Assembly (NCBI GenBank): GCA_014621425.1
Contig: JAANBB010000015.1
Coordinates: forward strand, 124,001-188,000
Direction of reading: 5' to 3'
From: Cylindrodendrum hubeiense
Lineage: Eukaryota > Ascomycota > Sordariomycetes > Hypocreales > Nectriaceae
Length of the DNA stretch: 64,000 nucleotides
Each line of letters begins with the position of its first letter. Position 1 is the first letter of the stretch. The position numbers were made by a program, and so were the translations under genes. The notes beneath the pieces are model-generated. The model was not told the origin of the DNA, searched no databases, and worked only from the letters and a program-made list of their open reading frames with translations. Shown one piece after another: positions 35,019-46,292 of this stretch.

Positions 35019-36837
35019 TCAATTCAAGCGATATTGGATCCCAGTTATGACAGCACCACACCATTTTGAGATACTCATATGGAGTTGATATTTTAATACA
35101 ATGACAAATCCCACTTCTTTTCCACTAATAAGAAAGGTTAGAAAAAGGACCAAGCGGTATGGAACAGGGAGCTTACACATGAACTTGTCCCATTGAATAT
35201 GAGAACACGTTGCCTCCAATGAATCATTTCGCTGCCAGAGCTCAAGCAAGAAATGTTTTGAAGACTGGACATTCCCCATGGAATAGCGCTTTCTCATGTT
35301 CTCCAGCCAATCCATCACAAAAAGTCTGTCCTCAACGGTCCTTACGGAGCAACCGATCGTGAAGATGGGGTGCAATGCCGCTACTCCGGGAGAAGCGTAG
35401 TCACCCAACTTCAGTTGCCGGAGGCAGTCGATTCCGGATTTAACCAAGTCTTGCACCTCTGGAGCCGCCTGAGGTTTATCTAAGACTCTTTGATAGAGTT
35501 CGAGGAGCGCGATGTGATGGTAGGCCTCGTTCAACAGCACAAAGTCGATGTAATGATCGTTCTGCTGTGAGAGTGGAATTAAAGGGTCCAGCTTCTCAAT
35601 TGGCTGCTTGACCATAGCTTTTACCTTGGAGATAACTCGGTTGCAGCGAATATCTAGCATGGAACGCAGAACACCAACGGGTTGTGACACTCCAATCTCG
35701 CGTTCCTCAAGCTCCTGAAGGGCATTCGCTTCCTGAGCAAGTTCGTTGATCTCTCGAAAGACTGGTAAGAGAGTAGTGGAAAACCCATCGAACACATCAA
35801 TGTATCCCGGAGTTTGTGTATTTGGTTCATCCAAGCCCGTTCCGAGAATGGGAGACGGGAGGACTCGTTGTGCAGACGACATCGCATTTGCTCGTAGTGA
35901 TCGGCACCATCGCCATAGAAATAGCCTTGTTGATGTTGTTTCGGTTTGAAGGGAATAATTGGGCACGAAACCGTTTAGTGATGCAGCAGCGCCGTTCAGA
36001 TGCATTCGCCAGGCCCCTGATTTCTTTTCTCCAGCCAATATCTCCACGAGACACAGTATCAATGCAGTGGCGACGTAAACATCATCGACCTCGGCATTTT
36101 CGCCAATTTTTGTCTGTCTTAAATGCTGAACACATGTCTGATAAAGTTTTGCAACCCGTAAATCACTCGCCGGTGAGCTAAGCGAGTCTCGATGGACCGA
36201 TGCAGCGATGAGAATGGCGGCGAGCAGAGGAGCACCGTGATCATTGTTCAAAGCCAAAGGTAAGAAATTGGAGCAGAAATCCCCGTGATGGGCTGGGTGT
36301 AAAGAGAAACAAGGAGTGAGATTGCGAGTGAAATGGCCGAGTAGAGATCGATGTTCCTCGGATATCCAGGATAGCCAGTCCGGTGCCAGGGTTATGGAGC
36401 TGGGCGTGGAGGAGTCAATGAGAACTGGTGGAATGCCGGATCTAACAACGGAATTGTCCTTATCAGAGTGCGTGAATGAAGTGGGCGGAATTAAAGAGTA
36501 CACGAAGGATGACGTCACCGCATTGTCTAGATGATGTTACCTCTTTCCTTGCGCTTGCTTACATGGCTCAAAAGGGGTCTTGAAAGGGGTCTTTACCTGC
36601 AGAGGTGCAGCTTTCAGTCGAATTGACGGCCACCACATCAGAAGCTAATGCATTTCCGAAAGGAGACTTCCTAAATGGACGTCCGCCCCAGGACAGGGGT
36701 TTGTTGTACGAGCAGGTCTTGCCAACCGTAAGACAATTGGCACAGTGGGGGCGTTTCTCGTCGCATTTTCGATGTAAACGACGGCACTCGCGGCAGCCAT
36801 TGCGGGACCTGGTTGGTTTTTCGGAGCTGCTGCTCAT
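35019..36837 (-). CDS. Zn2Cys6 transcription factor (Fungal_trans_2-like)
   Basis: Nuclear regulator. Exons 36597-36837, 35179-36526 and 35019-35124 give 564 aa. The zinc cluster is near residues 15-42: CRECRRLHRKC, then CANC and a last Cys in KTCSY. A C-terminal effector region follows, with APDWLSWISEEHRSLLGHF, the C-x-H-P-like block and VATALILCLVEILAG. The true start is ATG 36835-36837; a longer version upstream would need a TTG. The last intron (35125-35178, 54 nt with a TTCTAAC branch) is a multiple of three, so reading through it would also stay open; I favour splicing. It is divergent from the VOC-fold gene across ~500 bp, which makes that gene a possible target. Confidence 0.88.
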
Positions 36838-37333
36838 TGCGAGCCTGGAGGCGCTTTTGACCAAAGGGATTATTGCTTAGAATTTCTCGCTTGGATATTT
36901 GACATGGTTCAAATTGGCAAGTTTAGGATGTGAGATGGTTTCTGTTTCTCCGCCTGACCCACGCGGATTACCTAAACAGCCCCGCGCAAGATCTTACATA
37001 ACATTAATCTGTATAGCCTATACCTTCTGAATAGAGCTTAGCGGCTCCGTACTAATAATCATGCTTGTTTCTCCAATGCCGTGACCTGATCGGCGATGCT
37101 TCAAGTGCTGTGTAGTCCCGTTTTCGTTAATGAAATAAGGGGAATAGCGTAGTAGGTGCTATTGAATTAAATGAATTGTGGATTGAGTATAAATCTGTCC
37201 TCCTTTCCGTGTCATACTTGGAGGAAATCATCCAGGAATCGTTGCCAAGAGGCTTCACCGGCCAAAAGACTCACGACTAGACCTTGAATACCTTGCGTTC
37301 GAATCATCGCTCATAAACTTCCTCAATCACACA
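36838..37333. promoter_or_regulatory. Divergent promoter: regulator / VOC-fold protein
   Basis: 496 bp between divergent starts. No specific operator was assigned by eye. Confidence 0.4.
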
Positions 37334-37855
37334 ATGAGTTTAATCGCCGACGCAAAGCCCAACCAGCTCAGTCCATTCCTGGGCAAAATTGTGGAAATCT
37401 GCATCGTTTCTTCCGACTGCAGAAGAACCATATCAGAACTATCAAAGCTCGGCATTGGCCCCTTCTGCATCTATGAGTTCAATGCAGCCACAGTTTCTCA
37501 TCGCCAATATCTTGGTCAAGACTCGCAGTTCGAGCTGCTAGTTGCTTTCGCTACCCAGGGCGATGTTGTCTGGGAGATCATGCAACCGGTTGCCGGGCCA
37601 TCTATTATGCGTGACTTCCTCGACAAGCGCGGCGAAGGTATTCACCATGTGGCGTTCGATTGTAACCATGTACCTCCGCAACAGCGTAGAGAGGAGTTCA
37701 GAAGAAGAGGGTACGATGTTGTGCAGTCCGGAATTTGGCATGGGAAGAGGGGCACTTGCGAATTTATGTTTTTCGACACGGAGGGGGCTATCGGGACGTG
37801 TTTCGAGACATATGACTTTTCTGATGACTGGGAAGACCCAGAGGAAGCAAAATAA
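37334..37855 (+). CDS. VOC (glyoxalase/bleomycin-resistance fold) protein
   Basis: Single exon of 173 aa, likely cytosolic. The vicinal-oxygen-chelate fold is suggested by the two βαβββ-like halves: LGKIVEICIVSSDCRRTISELSKLGIGPF at residues ~17-45 and EGIHHVAFDCNHV near 110, with the metal-ligand type His in each region or its equivalent. The C-terminal TCFETYDF keeps the usual final Glu. This kind resembles methylmalonyl-CoA-epimerase-like or lactoylglutathione-lyase-like fungal proteins, but the reaction is not predictable. The ATG at 37334 follows ACACA and starts the conserved region directly. It is divergent from the second Zn2Cys6 regulator. Confidence 0.8.
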   Translation: MSLIADAKPNQLSPFLGKIVEICIVSSDCRRTISELSKLGIGPFCIYEFNAATVSHRQYLGQDSQFELLVAFATQGDVVWEIMQPVAGPSIMRDFLDKRGEGIHHVAFDCNHVPPQQRREEFRRRGYDVVQSGIWHGKRGTCEFMFFDTEGAIGTCFETYDFSDDWEDPEEAK

Positions 37856-38891
37856 TATTCCCCGTATAGGATCATCAGCGTATTCTTCGCATTATATTCA
37901 TGAAAAATCCACATGGACGTAAAAGAAACTATGGTGGATATCATGCAAGAGAGACTGGAAGCCCGGACAATGTACTCAAAACAGCAGATTGGTAGTGACA
38001 GTGGTGATGCTCCTGCAACATCAAAGGGAATCGAGACTGAAGACAATAAGAATGAATAAAATAGACAAGGGGGTTTACTTAAAATTTAAATGAGTTATCG
38101 CCCACTATTTTCATATCTACCGTGATCCCAACCTGAGTGCAAAGATCTTTCAATATGCCTCCACCTCCAGCTTCCATCCGCTGTCATCTCTTGAGGGCCA
38201 CGAACGCGTTCCATTGTAACTGCGCAGAATGACTTAATTTAATACATCTAGGGGCTTAAGCCCCAACTAATAACCCACAACCCTCTTAGGGAAGGAGGAG
38301 TTCCATGTGCCGAAATAATGTGCCTTATGGGGCGTAACGGAACTGCGCGAGGGGACGGAGACGTTATTCGCTCCCGTCCAGTCCATCGGATAGCCGCCAC
38401 AACGTGGGACCATATTCATCAGTCAATTTGTCTCCTAAAAGTACCCAAGCTTCAGATTAATCAGGGTTTAAGAGTTAAATTCACGCATATCAATCCTGCG
38501 GAATATAGGTTCTCGGCGCGATCCTCGAAGAGACGAGATACAGCAGTCACGTATGATTGGCGAAGAGCGTATGGTGGCGGCCTGTCGTATCAGCATGAGG
38601 ATGATATTACTGGGCTAGAGGTGCACATTCAACTGCAAGGAAGCCCCCAAAGATGAGGGAATAGCCTAAAAACATGACCGGCTTGCTTCTGCTCAATGCT
38701 GCCTAATGCTACCTAACAGCATGTTGTTTATACGATGCAGCGATACCGCGCCACGTTCAAATTTGGGCTCAAGGCCCGTTTTTATTTTCAATCATCTCAC
38801 CTTTCAATTTACCAACCCTGAACGACGAGCAATCGCTAGATTCAGCAAACCTGAACTTCCCACCTCTAAGAGTATTCCTGCAGAAAGCAAG
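37856..38891. other. Intergenic region, 1 kb, with a 14-bp palindrome
   Basis: Upstream region of the giant ankyrin gene. The frame of that gene stays open upstream to 38706, but the added residues look non-conserved. A perfect palindrome lies at 38251-38264. No other gene seen. Confidence 0.4.
38251..38264. promoter_or_regulatory. Perfect 14-bp palindrome GGGGCTTAAGCCCC
   Basis: Self-complementary over its full length. With the preceding base it also reads AGGGG, a stress-response-element-like half-site. Function as a dimer-binding operator is inference. Confidence 0.35.
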
Positions 38892-41800
38892 ATGACGGTT
38901 CTTGGAGAGAGCAGAGGTTGCCATTTTTGGGGGTTTGCGCTCCTTTTTGCAATTGTTGTCCATCCGGCTCTCGCTGACGACACAGGAGACGCGTTCATCA
39001 ACAACCTTCTCACTGATATTGCACCAATCCTTGCGCTCTTCGGCGAGCGCGTAACTACCCAGTTTCTGAGCCAGTCATTCTCGATTTATGATTGCATCAT
39101 TTTCGCAGTCTGCCCGATCGGTATCGTGACGGCAGCAGTGAGCGCCATCCGAGCCGCTGCCCCAAATTCGTGGAGGACCTTGATCGGACGAGCGATGGAA
39201 AGCCGAGCAACGGTCGAGCTAGAACTCCTGTCTTCAACTTCTACCGATGTCTGCGAGTTGTGGAGCGGGTCGGCCCTCGTGAGGGTCATGGGCTCGCCTG
39301 AAATCTTAGAGCTGCTCTACTTTCCTGAACTTGACGACGATGAAGGTTCACAAGAATCTGCCGCGTTACACTTTGGTCTTTTCACATTGGACGAGAATAT
39401 TAAGGACCGACCGAAAGTCAATTTTCCGTGGCCTCAAATAACACGAACAGAACTGCAGAGACGGTCGCTCTTCGAAGGCAAAAACACTAGACCGGCGCAA
39501 CTTGACAGCGAAGCGATGAATCCGAGCACCCACCACAAGAAGGCTTCACCAAGCATCTCAATGAACCTTTCAAAATACTTGAATAAATCTACAGTCGAAC
39601 TGAGGCTCATGGCAATCTGCGGTGTTGTGGTCCAACTAGGTGTCGTGGGATACAGCGCCATGATCACCTACTACGAACCTTGGGTATCGGATTTCAAAAA
39701 GAATGGACAGCCCGCTATACCCGCGGCATTTCCTCTTATGGCTGCTGGAACGGCAATGGTGTCTGGTGGTATGTTTATCTGCGCCTTGGTTATCGAAAAA
39801 TGCACCGAGGAGACTGCCTGGTCAACAAAGCGAGAGTTGCCAGCAGGGAGTACTTCACCCGCCGCTAATCATATACATACGGGACTGCCTCTGGCCAAAG
39901 CCCAACCACCTGAAACTGCCAGTTTGCCGCCCCAAACTGTCAGCTCTGATTTGAGTTCCAGTCAACAGGTAATCGACGAGGTCAAGTTCCGACTCCTTTG
40001 GCTACAGAAGCACAAGGTCGTCAACGACCAGGCTTTCAATTCTTGCGCTATTATTGCGAGTGATGATAAGTTTAAATTGCTTACTTCAAACACATTGGAA
40101 AGCCTGTACACAGATGCATCTGCAAAGATCGACGCAGAAAGGTCTCACAGGACAACGGTTGTTCTGCTTAAACCAGGATCGGTAGTGGGGGTCCTCGTCA
40201 GCCTTTCTGGGTTCGTTCTCCAATTCTCCGGCCTTCGACTCATGAACTGGTCTGCAACGCTGGCGCAACTGATTGGTACAGCAATAATGACTCTTACACG
40301 GGCCTATATGCGCCACAACCTCGCAAATCCGCCAAAGACACTCCGTGCGAATCGCGATTACGAGCTAGATTGGTTAGCTAGCCAACATGTGGCCAGACGG
40401 GGGCATCTCTGGGGCCTAAAGCACGATACAAACCATGGGCCAAACTTCAATAAGTCGGAATCAAATGATTCTTTATTTTGGTCCTTAAAAAGGGACGAAA
40501 TATGGTTCGAGCCAGGGGTCCTACCATCAGAACAGCAGGATGGGGAACGGCAGCAGAAAGAACAACAGGAACAAGCGATCAGACTCTGGAAAGTTCGTCA
40601 ACGGCTAGGGTTTCTCAGTAAATGGAACAGTGCCTACTTCGAGGTCTCGAAGGCAGTTTATCTTGCTATTGAGTCAGTCATGGGTATCATACTGGCAGCT
40701 AACGCAAAACCCCCTTTGATCGCGGAATCCTTCAGGTGGTCTCTTAAAGGGACTTGGGGCGATATCCATCTTACCCCATTCACACTCTCACTCGGAAACA
40801 ATGGGAGCGATTGGGGGTCCCCGGCTGAAATCGAGGCTGCGCTTTCCCTCTGGTCCTATTACCTGTCCCATATTCCCGACAATGAAATGTTTGTGCTACC
40901 ACTGCAACATAGTCGTCAGTTTATTCTTCAAGATATTGACTTATGGGCTGGCCGAAAAGAAACCGGATTGATCCTATTTGATTTGTCGATGAAGAAGTCA
41001 GCTGTCAACAAACCCTTATCGGAATCAACGCGGTCAATTACCATGCTTTTAGCGCAGCGCATATTGTTGTGGTTCATGGTTGACTTGGCCGCAAACCTCT
41101 CTAGCCGCCTACCCAAAGCGCCCACAGTCACATTTTCTGAGAACAAAACTCCGACTTTAGATGCAATCCGGCTTGACCATCCTACCTTGACGGCGATGGT
41201 TCAGAAAGTTCACCAGAGTGGCCTTGCATCCATCGAAGAGGCCTGGGATATGGTAATTCTGCCGTTGAGCTTGCATCACAAACTCCCGAACCCTGTGGCC
41301 ATCGTTGAGGAGATGCGAGATCGAGCAAAAGTCTTTGAACAAACGGGTCAATGGCAGCAAGCTCTCCAGATCCAGATTCAAATAGTGAACGTATGTAAAA
41401 AGTATGAACACGAAGACGAAATCTGTAACAGAGCTGTTGCAATTGTTGTTGACACTTACCGACGCATCAGTTCCATTCTAGATGTGCAAACCCAACAGTT
41501 TCAGCGGAGTGGACGACTTACTCAACTGCGACGAGCTGAGGAGGAACTGAAGAAGATGGTGAATAATGCTCTGGATAAGAAAATAGTTCGAGCGTTACTG
41601 CGCTTCTACAAGTTTCAGGAGCCAGGACAATTCGAAAGTAAAAAGATGACAAGCCCTGAGGGCGTAGCAAATAAAGAGATGTGGGAGCAAGGGACTTCAA
41701 AGGGCCCATATGACCGCAGGTTCGACGTGGGTCGACTTGAAAGCAAATTCAACAACCTGATGAAAGAGTTTAAGTCAGATTACACCACAGACGCCATTTT

Positions 41801-43460
41801 CGGGGATGCCGCCAAAGCTATCAAAGATCTGCCCGCCGAGTGTGGAATTAACCAGGGTCGCTATTGGGAACAAGCTCGGAGCAAATTTACCGACCCTCTG
41901 GGATTGACATTGACACACTGGATCATAATCCGCTACGTGAAGAATGCAGGATCGGTTCTAGATAGACTCGCCAGGGAGAGTCACGAGGACAACCATCTGG
42001 CATCTACAAGTGATATAGCAGGATGGAACCCTTTACACTACGTTACCATGGCAAGCGAAGTACAGGAGATAATAATGACACTATCGCGCCATGGAGCGAG
42101 CATTAACGCGCGAAGTCGGGATGGGACCACGCCTCTCCATTGCTTGGTCAGGACTGGGACCGCCGATGCAGTCGCCCGCTTCCTTGACTTGGGTGCGACG
42201 CCGACGGCCACAGACAATGTGGGGTACACACCTCTCCATTGGGCAGCATGGTGTGGAAATGTCGCCGCAGTTAATGTCTTGCTATCAAGGGGAGCGGATC
42301 CTGGAAGCCGTGACAACTACGGACGTACGGCACTACACCTTGCCACGATTGCCTGGAAGACCGAAGCAGTTGCCGCGTTGAGCTGCAGAACGGGCATTAG
42401 CGTCCAGGATATTGACGGGAACACGGCGCTTCATTATATAGCACTTCTTGGAAAATGTACCCTTGTCACTGAAGAGGATGACAGTGAATACGACAGCACT
42501 GAAGACGACAGCGCCGAAGACGACAGCGCCGAAAAGAATAGACCTGAGGAGGATAACCTTAAAGAGGGTAATTCTGAACAGAATAGTTCCAAGTGTTATA
42601 GTCCCGAAGAGGGCAGCTTTGAGGACAGCTCCGAGGAGAACAACGCCGAAACGGACACAACCCAAGCAGATAACATCGAAAAGACTGGTGAAGAGATTGA
42701 TGCCCTCATGACAGCACTTTTGAGTGAGAAAGAAGAATCGAGCTCTGAATTCCAAACAAATGAGGCAAATGCCAGCGGAGATCTGGGGTACAGACGGAAG
42801 GACAGGGAAGAACCATACCTCAGTTCTCAGATAACTAACAGCGTCAACCCAAGCCCAGAGGAGAGCAAGAACAAATCGCTTCCCTTTGACATTCTCCTGT
42901 TAGGATCCACAAACATGGACGGCAATGCACCAATCCACATGGCAATCGAGCACGGTCATCTCAGAGTTGTTGAGAGACTCCTAGGTCCTGGAGAACAGCA
43001 GCGCGAGACAGATTGCGGCATAACACCCCTACGGCTGGCGGTAATGTTTGGGCATCCGCAGGTAGTTGCCAGTCTAATTAGAGCCGGGGCCGACAAGAAT
43101 GAGTCCGACCCGAGGCCATTGTTGACGATAATTGATGATGCAAAAAGTTTCGAGAAAGGGACACCTCGGTTTGAGATTACTCGACATGCAGTGTTTCGAT
43201 TAATCATTTTCAGTTGGGTAAACAACGCGAAGGTCAGCATGGGGAGCCCAACATTCAATTCTCTTACGTTACGCCTATCCCTTAGGATGCAAGGAAAGCC
43301 ACAGATCGGCAGGGAGTCCTTGCGGGAAGTGTATGACGACACTATTTGGTCAGGGGGGTTCAATCACTTAGGGGGGTTTGTGGGCGACAATTATATTGGT
43401 GATATGGAGGAGATTAAGGATGTCTTATGTGGACGAGGAAATCAAGGTAGGGCAATGTAA
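38892..43460 (+). CDS. Giant multi-pass membrane protein with C-terminal ankyrin repeats
   Basis: Single exon, 1522 aa from ATG 38892 (preceded by AAG); an in-frame ATG at 38706 would add 62 unlikely residues. A hydrophobic N-terminus (FWGFALLFAIVVHPALA) is followed by GDAFINNLLTDIAPILALFGERV, a block I recognise from a large fungal ankyrin-protein family. Further hydrophobic segments lie near residues 60-85, 236-260, 278-300 and 430-470. Ankyrin repeats occupy ~1043-1190 (GWNPLHYV, DGTTPLHCLV, GYTPLHWAAWCG, GRTALHLA, GNTALHYIA). They are then broken by ~90 acidic residues and resume at ~1342-1413 (GNAPIHMAIEHGH, GITPLRLAVMFGH). A role in membrane signalling or allorecognition is suspected but unproven. 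No catalytic domain was recognised. Confidence 0.85.
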   Translation: MTVLGESRGCHFWGFALLFAIVVHPALADDTGDAFINNLLTDIAPILALFGERVTTQFLSQSFSIYDCIIFAVCPIGIVTAAVSAIRAAAPNSWRTLIGRAMESRATVELELLSSTSTDVCELWSGSALVRVMGSPEILELLYFPELDDDEGSQESAALHFGLFTLDENIKDRPKVNFPWPQITRTELQRRSLFEGKNTRPAQLDSEAMNPSTHHKKASPSISMNLSKYLNKSTVELRLMAICGVVVQLGVVGYSAMITYYEPWVSDFKKNGQPAIPAAFPLMAAGTAMVSGGMFICALVIEKCTEETAWSTKRELPAGSTSPAANHIHTGLPLAKAQPPETASLPPQTVSSDLSSSQQVIDEVKFRLLWLQKHKVVNDQAFNSCAIIASDDKFKLLTSNTLESLYTDASAKIDAERSHRTTVVLLKPGSVVGVLVSLSGFVLQFSGLRLMNWSATLAQLIGTAIMTLTRAYMRHNLANPPKTLRANRDYELDWLASQHVARRGHLWGLKHDTNHGPNFNKSESNDSLFWSLKRDEIWFEPGVLPSEQQDGERQQKEQQEQAIRLWKVRQRLGFLSKWNSAYFEVSKAVYLAIESVMGIILAANAKPPLIAESFRWSLKGTWGDIHLTPFTLSLGNNGSDWGSPAEIEAALSLWSYYLSHIPDNEMFVLPLQHSRQFILQDIDLWAGRKETGLILFDLSMKKSAVNKPLSESTRSITMLLAQRILLWFMVDLAANLSSRLPKAPTVTFSENKTPTLDAIRLDHPTLTAMVQKVHQSGLASIEEAWDMVILPLSLHHKLPNPVAIVEEMRDRAKVFEQTGQWQQALQIQIQIVNVCKKYEHEDEICNRAVAIVVDTYRRISSILDVQTQQFQRSGRLTQLRRAEEELKKMVNNALDKKIVRALLRFYKFQEPGQFESKKMTSPEGVANKEMWEQGTSKGPYDRRFDVGRLESKFNNLMKEFKSDYTTDAIFGDAAKAIKDLPAECGINQGRYWEQARSKFTDPLGLTLTHWIIIRYVKNAGSVLDRLARESHEDNHLASTSDIAGWNPLHYVTMASEVQEIIMTLSRHGASINARSRDGTTPLHCLVRTGTADAVARFLDLGATPTATDNVGYTPLHWAAWCGNVAAVNVLLSRGADPGSRDNYGRTALHLATIAWKTEAVAALSCRTGISVQDIDGNTALHYIALLGKCTLVTEEDDSEYDSTEDDSAEDDSAEKNRPEEDNLKEGNSEQNSSKCYSPEEGSFEDSSEENNAETDTTQADNIEKTGEEIDALMTALLSEKEESSSEFQTNEANASGDLGYRRKDREEPYLSSQITNSVNPSPEESKNKSLPFDILLLGSTNMDGNAPIHMAIEHGHLRVVERLLGPGEQQRETDCGITPLRLAVMFGHPQVVASLIRAGADKNESDPRPLLTIIDDAKSFEKGTPRFEITRHAVFRLIIFSWVNNAKVSMGSPTFNSLTLRLSLRMQGKPQIGRESLREVYDDTIWSGGFNHLGGFVGDNYIGDMEEIKDVLCGRGNQGRAM
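42465..42690 (+). repeat. Degenerate acidic coding repeat inside the ankyrin domain
   Basis: Short units built on GAAGACGACAGCGCC and variants encode runs such as EDDSEYDSTEDDSAEDDSAE. The units decay towards the 3' side. It looks like repeat expansion between two ankyrin blocks. Confidence 0.6.
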
Positions 43461-43799
43461 TCATATAGCATAGTTGAATATCGACCCGTCTAGAGAGATT
43501 CGTAAGAATTGGGTACCGGAACTGGCCCATGTTTAAATTGTCTACGGATCAGTTCCTTGGCTCGGCATTAGGATTTTGATGCCGTCCCTCAACAATAACG
43601 ATAACGATCGACAATGTCCTTTGCTGAACATAAACCTTTCTCCATTGCTCTCAATAATTGACTGATGAAGTGACATAAATACCTGCTATCCATTAACATG
43701 CTACCAGGTTCGTTTAATTTAAACAAACCCGTCAATCGCGTCCGAGGGGTAATACGTCGTTAGGGTTGAGTGCAATATTTATCACAAGTATTCTAACTC
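43461..43799. other. Convergent intergenic region
   Basis: 340 bp between the tails of the ankyrin and zinc-finger-type genes. Nothing recognised beyond likely 3' untranslated sequence. Confidence 0.4.
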
Positions 43800-46292
43800 C
43801 TACATTCCGGCCCTTCTCATGATGCTTTCGAACGATGCATCACCCAAGTCAAGATCTATTGCATCCCAAGTGGATGGAAACATGTCCCCGAAGCGAGCCA
43901 TGTCGACGGTCTCATGCTCGATATCAGGCGGTGCAAGCTCATTTTCAAATTGAGAAGTAGAATGGCTGGATGTAGTAATCTCAGCAGGTTCGTTTGTACT
44001 ACTCGTTATTGCAGCATTCTGTGTGGAACCAATCCCAGAGTCATGATGTTGTGTGCTGGGTCGCTCCCCTTGGCTTGATGATGTAAATCGCGACTCGCTG
44101 GGCTGCGTCTGACTACCCAATGCAACCCCGCTGTCTGCCAGAGAGCCAACTGTGTCGTGTTGCATTAGTCGAGATCCTATTGATGCCGGAGTTGAAGTCG
44201 CGGAACGAGCCAACGAAGGAAAGGTGTGCAGCCACCGCTGGTACACATCATTGAACCCCTGGTTGAGCACTTCCTGCTCACTCAATGACATTTCTTCATT
44301 TGACAAGGAGATTCCACTGGCTCGGATTCTTTGAAACAAAATGGATGGCGCATGCCTTTGGGAAAACTCCAAAAAGCTGGCCATGTCTTCTGATGCGCCC
44401 CTCGGCATGTAAGGTGAGTCGGGCCGTGGCACATCGGGGAAAACGATGCCCCAGATGATAAACCACCTCTCCCACTCCGAATGGGCGAGATTGGACTTGG
44501 AGTGAAGCTTTATTTTCTGATCATTGCCTATGCCTTCCAATTTCGCGGATTTGCCTCGCGTGCACGTTTCTTGCGTAAGATGGGTCTCGAGCCCCAGTTC
44601 GTTCGGATAGACAACGTAGCAGCGGTTACAGTAGTGCCTTGGTGTGTGGTTTCTGTTCAAATGCTGTTTGACGCGCTTAATCTCAGACAATTTGAGATTG
44701 AAGCACTTGCCGTATTTTCCAGGATTGCTTTTCCAGAACGGGCATGCTAGCCTTTGGGATTCGGTTCTACATGCTTCAGTTCTTGGCTTCTTCGACGGTG
44801 GCTGCCATTGGTCATCTCCATTGCCACTAGCTTCGTTACTGTCATCCTCATCGCGGGCTCGCTTTTGCGCTTGTCTGTTGTTACCACCAGATGCTGTCTC
44901 ATAAACATTGTTCGTTGAGCCTCCGCTAGCATTGTGAGGGCAGTCACTATCAGCAAGACTATCCGAGCTTAAAGTTGTAACCGAGAGACTGGAATGAAGT
45001 TCTCTTGCTGACAGGATTGTCGCTCGTCGATATGCTGAAACAAGATGCCGTGCGGCGGAGGTGATGATTGAGGCTAGCTCCCCGCTGGGGCTCCACGCTT
45101 TTGCGACTGTATCACTCAAATCATCGGAAATCGAAAGCATATCCGAATCAATGGAACCAACAGACGCGTCTGAAATTTCCGATTCCGTCCTGTGTTGTGA
45201 TGATGATGCAGATTCTAAAGGGTCGGCGGATGCATCTCTTGGTGCTTGTGCCCAAGTCCCAATGGCAATCAGCCTGTTAGCCTTAGGAGAAGCTTGGGCA
45301 CTTGGGCAATCATGATATCCTTGAACACGATCACCTTCAATGAAGTTGCTATTGTCGTTGCCCTTGCCCTTGCCCTTGTCATCGCCCAGATGAATCTCAT
45401 CACTCTTGAGGCGGGTCTCTCCTTCGGAGGAGATCGTGTTGTTCTCATCATGGCTTTCGTTACTCTCATAGTCGGCCCTATCGTCCACAACGTAGATATC
45501 GCTAGCCTCGTCATTGACTTCATTATAATACCAGTCATCGTCATCATCGCTACTTCCAAAACCGGTATCGTAGTCGCCTCCAGTATTTTCGCTACTGTCC
45601 GAGTTGATTTCGATAATGTTCCCGTCGTCGGTTCGAGCCTGGTACTGTTTTACTACCAAGCGTTAGTACTGTGCCGAAAGCCCATATTTGCCAGGAATTA
45701 ACTAACATAAACGTCGGAAGTCTGCTGGCATACACTGCAATATGGGGTCGCGATGATGGACGTATTTTACATGGCGTTTGATGCGTCCGATGTTTCGGCC
45801 ATTGACCCGTTTGGACCAGATTCGCGCGACATCATGGAATAGGCTGTGTAGTGTTGCGTTCGAGCGAGCCTTGGTAAGCGCGTTTAGGCCTCTCATAATA
45901 TGCTGAGAAATACCATCAAAAAAAAGAATAAGCTCCCATGACTCCACGTTGAGTTGTCGAAGAACAGTGGTACCGGAGGTTGCTATGCATGAGAGGTCGA
46001 TCTCATATCCCTGCTCAAACGACGGCTGCAATTTCTTGTGGGGGAGGTTGTCAAGAGCCCAGAAAGGGAATGGTTCAAGCGTCTGGCCATTGGCAATAGC
46101 GAGCCGGTGCCATTCACGGAGAGCTTCCCAGCTTTCCCTGATGTTATGTCCCTTATCTCGAAAAGGGACCCAGGCGCAAAACTCTTGGATCGTGTTATTT
46201 ATTCCCTCCTGGATCTCAGCAGCGGTGGGGCCTGAAGCAGTGGGTACCGGTGCTTCCGGGGCAGGGCGTCTTGAGCAGATCGCACGTGGCAT
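43800..46292 (-). CDS. Zinc-finger-type nuclear protein, 812 aa, acidic N-terminal half
   Basis: Two exons, 45707-46292 and 43800-45652, joined by a 54-nt intron with a perfect TACTAAC branch site. The start is ATG 46290-46292; the frame upstream begins only with TTG. The N-terminal ~195 residues form a compact, mostly helical region ending in a basic RIKRHVKYVHH motif. Residues ~200-480 are acidic and low-complexity (DSSENTGGDYD, SSDDDDDWYYNE). Then come a nuclear-localisation-like PPSKKPRTE and a cysteine/histidine region: LACPFWKSNPGKYGKCF, IKRVKQHLNRNH, HYCNRCYVVYPNELGLETHL. This last block is a common fungal C2H2-like arrangement. A C-terminal WERWFIIWGIVFPDVPRPDSPY segment is usual in that family. 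Function is unknown, probably DNA- or chromatin-related. Confidence 0.82.

Noticed and set aside
35125..35178. Continuous reading through the C-terminus of the second Zn2Cys6 regulator
   Set aside because: The 54-nt segment is open and a multiple of three but has donor, TTCTAAC branch and acceptor, so it is treated as an intron; this is not certain.
37230..37310. tRNA-like GTTCGAATC phrase
   Set aside because: No matching acceptor stem, D arm or anticodon arm could be drawn around it.
38706..38891. Extra 62 residues on the giant ankyrin protein
   Set aside because: The upstream ATG adds a polar, non-family-like segment before the hydrophobic N-terminus; the ATG at 38892 fits better.
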